Source: Myxococcales bacterium (GTDB lineage: Bacteria; Myxococcota; Polyangia; Fen-1088). From it: 7,749 nt of DNA. The notes beneath the pieces were generated by a model. The model did not search any database. It was given only the letters and a program-made list of their open reading frames with translations, and was not told where the DNA came from. Numbering within the stretch: the first letter of the stretch is position 1; each line of letters begins with the position of its first letter. This document shows positions 5,526-7,749 of this stretch, piece after piece. The position numbers and the translations under genes are program-made. Location: contig PMCR01000173.1 of the NCBI GenBank assembly GCA_003155465.1, forward strand, positions 1 to 7,749. Direction: 5' to 3'.

Positions 5526-7467
5526 GCTCTATCCTACCTTCGTGGCCTCCCTCGCCTTGGTCTCGGCGTGCACGGAGGCTAATCTGTACGGCAAGAACTA
5601 CGCGCCCAACCAGGCCAACCGAATTTCGTTCGAGGGCAACCTGTGCACGGACGATCCCGCGGCCATTGCATTCCCCCAAAAGACCGTGGTGGTCATGGAC
5701 GGCACGGGCGCCATGGCCGAGGCCGATCCCGCGGGTCACCGCATCGAAGCCCTGCGCTCGTTCTTGGGACGCCACCGTAGTCCCAATCAGGCAGTCTCGC
5801 TGCTGCTCATGGGGGCACAGGCCCGGACGCTCTTTCCGGGATTCTCTTCCGATTCGGCGCAGATCGATGCTGCGCTGGAAGCCATGGCCGCCAGTGTGGG
5901 GCAGGCGCAGCGCAACTACCTCGATACCCTGCGCGTGCTGTCCACCATCATTGAGGATGATCTGCTGGCCTCGGATCCGGGTACACGCAGCCGCACCCGC
6001 TACCTGGTGCTATTCGTAGCCGCGGGTCCGCCCATGCCGGCCATGCCAATCCCCTGGTGCATTTCCCAGGGGCTCACCCCGGGCAGCACCGAATGTCAGG
6101 ATCAGTTCACCGCCAGCTTCTGCGGCAACGTCACGCCCAAGCCCACCGACTGCGAGCGCTTGCTCTACGGAAATACGGTTGCGGATCTGCGCCGCTACGT
6201 GCGCGATCAGGGCGGACAGGATCTCATCTTCCACACCTTCTCGCTCAGCGCAGATCAGCGGGCGCTGGATTGTCTGGGGGACATGGCGCGCTCGGGACTC
6301 GGGGAGCAAGTGCAGCAGACGCCGGCCACGTTGGATTTTCTGGCGGTGGACGTGGACCGGCCGGGAAGCCGCCTGGTTCTGCGCGACATCGTGGTCATGA
6401 ATGGCAACGCTCTCCTGCGCGGTTCGGCACCCGTGGCTGACAGCGACGGGGATGGGCTGTCCGACGCGGAAGAGGTCAGGGCCGGCACCGACCCCCTGAA
6501 TCCCGACACCGACGGGGACGGGGTGGGGGATGGCATTGAGACTCGCCTGGCTGCGACCGGGATCGAGTTTGATCCTCTCGTTCCGGGAACGTTTGCGGCC
6601 TGCGCCAAGCTGACTGACCCGCTGGCGGACCACGACCTCGATGGCCTGACCGATTGCGAGGAGGCCGTCTTGCGTACCGATCCCTATCTGGTCGATTCGG
6701 ATCGCGACGGGATTCCCGATGTGGTGGAGGTTCGTCTGGGCAGCAACCCGCTGGTCGACGATCGGTTGATCGACAGCGATCAGGATGGCATCCCCAACGG
6801 TGACGAGGTGAAGGAAGGCCTAGATCCCTGGACCAACGATTCGTCGCGCGACCTGGAATACGGCTATCAGTACCGCACCGTGGACCAAGGCGCGACCACG
6901 CGCCTGGAGGCCACCCCGAACGAGCCCTTCCCGGGCGTGCGCATCGTGAACGTAAAGCTCGGCACGAGCACGGTGTGGATCCTGCGGCTTTCGGGAGAAA
7001 CCCCGCCGCGGCTGGCCTGGGCCGAGAACGAGACGACGCTGCCCGCCGGGGCCGAGGACGATCCCAGCGCATCCATCGCGCTGACCAGCCCGGGTGACTT
7101 GACCCTGGACTCACCCCAGGGCGGCCAGCTGGTGGTAAGAATCGATCCGACCCTGTTGCCGCCACCGGGTTCGCCTGCGACCGATGTTCGTGTGATCCTG
7201 CGAACTACCTTGCGAACCTGCTTTCACATGGATGTCCGCAATATTACGTTGGTCGAGCCCCGCGAGTTGCCGACGGGCCGCCCGGGCCGCGGCTGGAACA
7301 CGCTGCGGCTCTATGTGGGCGAGGTGCCGCTTGATTCCCCGAACGGCCATACCATCTACAAGGCCATGACCGTGCCGGTCCGCTTTCTCGCGCCGGACAG
7401 CAAGACCCCGGATCGTCCCTTCATTCACGTCACCGATGACGACCTCCTTCTTCTAGCCCCCGAGTGA
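5518..7467 (+). CDS. VWA-like lipoprotein with degenerate MIDAS and calcium loops
   Basis: A 649-aa predicted lipoprotein paralogous to the gene at 815. The signal ends in the lipobox VSAC (Cys18); the next residues TEANLY mirror SEASLY of the paralogue. The VWA-like domain (about 55-290) keeps the fold pattern, but the metal site is altered: DGTGA (61-65) replaces D-x-S-x-S, Arg132 stands where Thr is expected, and Ala169 (VAAG) replaces the Asp of ISDG. A four-cysteine insert lies at 181-212. Five canonical calcium loops start at D308, D330, D371, D393 and D419, with Cys362 and Cys380 around the third. A segment of about 105 residues (458-562), beta-rich and absent from both paralogues, precedes the shared C-terminal domain (Cys568; the partner Cys is replaced by Met617). 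The start overlaps the propeller gene by 8 nt (GGAGG 5 nt upstream). Probably a structural or regulatory partner of the MIDAS-intact protein rather than a metal-dependent adhesin; this is inference. Confidence 0.92.
   Translation: MTRLYPTFVASLALVSACTEANLYGKNYAPNQANRISFEGNLCTDDPAAIAFPQKTVVVMDGTGAMAEADPAGHRIEALRSFLGRHRSPNQAVSLLLMGAQARTLFPGFSSDSAQIDAALEAMAASVGQAQRNYLDTLRVLSTIIEDDLLASDPGTRSRTRYLVLFVAAGPPMPAMPIPWCISQGLTPGSTECQDQFTASFCGNVTPKPTDCERLLYGNTVADLRRYVRDQGGQDLIFHTFSLSADQRALDCLGDMARSGLGEQVQQTPATLDFLAVDVDRPGSRLVLRDIVVMNGNALLRGSAPVADSDGDGLSDAEEVRAGTDPLNPDTDGDGVGDGIETRLAATGIEFDPLVPGTFAACAKLTDPLADHDLDGLTDCEEAVLRTDPYLVDSDRDGIPDVVEVRLGSNPLVDDRLIDSDQDGIPNGDEVKEGLDPWTNDSSRDLEYGYQYRTVDQGATTRLEATPNEPFPGVRIVNVKLGTSTVWILRLSGETPPRLAWAENETTLPAGAEDDPSASIALTSPGDLTLDSPQGGQLVVRIDPTLLPPPGSPATDVRVILRTTLRTCFHMDVRNITLVEPRELPTGRPGRGWNTLRLYVGEVPLDSPNGHTIYKAMTVPVRFLAPDSKTPDRPFIHVTDDDLLLLAPE
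5680..6387 (+). other. VWA-like domain lacking MIDAS ligands
   Basis: Codes residues about 55-290 of the gene at 5518. Strands [32 protein letters not shown] and [10 protein letters not shown] align with those of the gene at 815. Of the five MIDAS positions only the first Asp (codon 5698-5700) is kept strictly, with Ser to Thr conservative at the second; the third Ser, the Thr and the later Asp are lost. Confidence 0.82.
6439..6798 (+). repeat. Five canonical thrombospondin-3-like calcium loops
   Basis: Encodes [36 protein letters not shown] and DSDQDGIPN. All five keep the Gly at position 6 and the closing acidic or amide residue, so this is the best preserved array of the three in the window. 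Confidence 0.9.
6889..7203 (+). other. Unrecognised beta-rich segment unique to this paralogue
   Basis: Codes residues about 458-562. Short hydrophobic strands ([42 protein letters not shown]) alternate with Pro/Gly/Asp turns, and there are no cysteines. It sits between the calcium loops and the shared C-terminal domain, a junction spanned by only about 20-25 residues in the other two paralogues. Confidence 0.6.
7195..7437 (+). other. Shared C-terminal beta domain, copy 3
   Basis: Residues about 560-640 of the gene at 5518: [23 protein letters not shown] and SKTPD align with the copies at 386-646 and 2123-2389. The second conserved Cys is absent (Met617), so the disulfide predicted in the other copies cannot form here. 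Confidence 0.65.
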
Positions 7468-7471
7468 TCTC

Positions 7472-7749
7472 ATGCGAGCACACAATTGCATCGTTCTGTC
7501 CCTGGTTGCAGTCTGGCTTACCTGGAGTGCGGCGGGTGCAGGCCTGGCCGCGGGCAAGCGGAAGTCAGGCTCGCACCGCAAGACCCCCGCGGCCCAACCC
7601 AGCAACGGGAGCAACGGCACGGCACCAGACGTGGGCGCGGCGTCGGTCGGCAAGTCGGGCGCACCCAAGCCCGCAGGTGAGGTCAAACCGCAGCCCGGTG
7701 ACACCCGCGCGGCCACGCGTGAGACCGTGCGACAGGAATCGCGCATCGA
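7472..7749 (+). CDS. N-terminus of an exported protein with basic Pro/Ala-rich linker (3' end outside window)
   Basis: ATG 7472 lies 4 nt after the previous TGA, and the frame stays open through the window end (92 complete codons). Residues 1-28 form a signal peptide or single membrane anchor: MRAHN, then a hydrophobic stretch CIVLSLVAVWLTW, then a small-residue region SAAGAGLAAG with possible signal peptidase I sites (AGA or GLA). No lipobox is present, unlike the other complete genes. Residues 29-75 are basic and low-complexity (KRKSGSHRK, repeated K-P/A-P/G), looking like a periplasmic linker, and the last visible residues (RETVRQESRI) turn polar and charged. The upstream GAG at 7462-7464 is only a weak Shine-Dalgarno, so coupling with the preceding gene is likely. 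The function cannot be read from this fragment; a periplasm-spanning partner of the surface proteins is possible. Confidence 0.78.
   Translation, partial: MRAHNCIVLSLVAVWLTWSAAGAGLAAGKRKSGSHRKTPAAQPSNGSNGTAPDVGAASVGKSGAPKPAGEVKPQPGDTRAATRETVRQESRI

Noticed and set aside
7453..7746. Minus-strand frame of 97 codons at the right end
   Set aside because: The plus strand there has an operon-spaced ATG, a convincing signal peptide and an open frame to the edge; the antisense frame has no supporting motif.
1..7749. Terminators, promoters, tRNA, CRISPR or insertion-sequence signals
   Set aside because: Gaps between genes are at most 12 nt, and I saw no direct-repeat arrays, inverted-repeat ends, tRNA-like folds or T-run hairpins outside coding sequence.

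Overview
The window is GC-rich, fully coding on the plus strand, and reads as part of one long operon of cell-surface and secreted proteins. The GC-rich third positions, the strings of lipoprotein signal peptides, the von Willebrand A (VWA) plus Asp-rich calcium-loop proteins, the PPC-type repeats with CxxDxDC cysteine clusters and the 'VG-x-x-G' propeller repeats together suggest a myxobacterium-like member of the Myxococcota (old Deltaproteobacteria). That assignment rests on sequence style, not on a marker gene.

Layout, left to right: (1) 2-814, the 3' end of a gene whose start lies outside the window: calcium-loop array, a C-terminal beta domain and a Pro/Cys tail. (2) 815-2467, a complete 550-aa lipoprotein with an intact VWA MIDAS metal site, five calcium-type loops and the same C-terminal domain. 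(3) 2439-4556, a 705-aa lipoprotein made of four PPC-like beta domains with a 10-Cys insert. (4) 4569-5525, a 318-aa predicted lipoprotein made of seven short repeats, probably a seven-bladed beta-propeller. (5) 5518-7467, a 649-aa VWA/calcium-loop paralogue of gene 2 whose MIDAS residues are mostly replaced. (6) 7472 to the window end, the N-terminus of a secreted or membrane-anchored protein with a basic Pro/Ala/Gly-rich linker.

The genes are packed with gaps or overlaps of 0, -29, +12, -8 and +4 nt, so no internal promoter or terminator has room and translational coupling is likely. There are no RNA genes, mobile elements or CRISPR arrays, and no non-coding stretch longer than 12 nt between genes.

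Inference: the operon encodes an outer-surface assembly in which three diverged VWA/calcium-loop proteins (at least two of them lipoproteins) act with a propeller lipoprotein and a PPC-repeat lipoprotein, for example in adhesion, motility or envelope-attached protein complexes. The most distinctive points are the pairing of a MIDAS-intact with a MIDAS-degenerate VWA paralogue, a cysteine pair that appears to staple one calcium loop in all three paralogues, and the co-occurrence of VWA, calcium-loop and seven-repeat propeller proteins, which is loosely reminiscent of integrin/thrombospondin parts supplied in trans.
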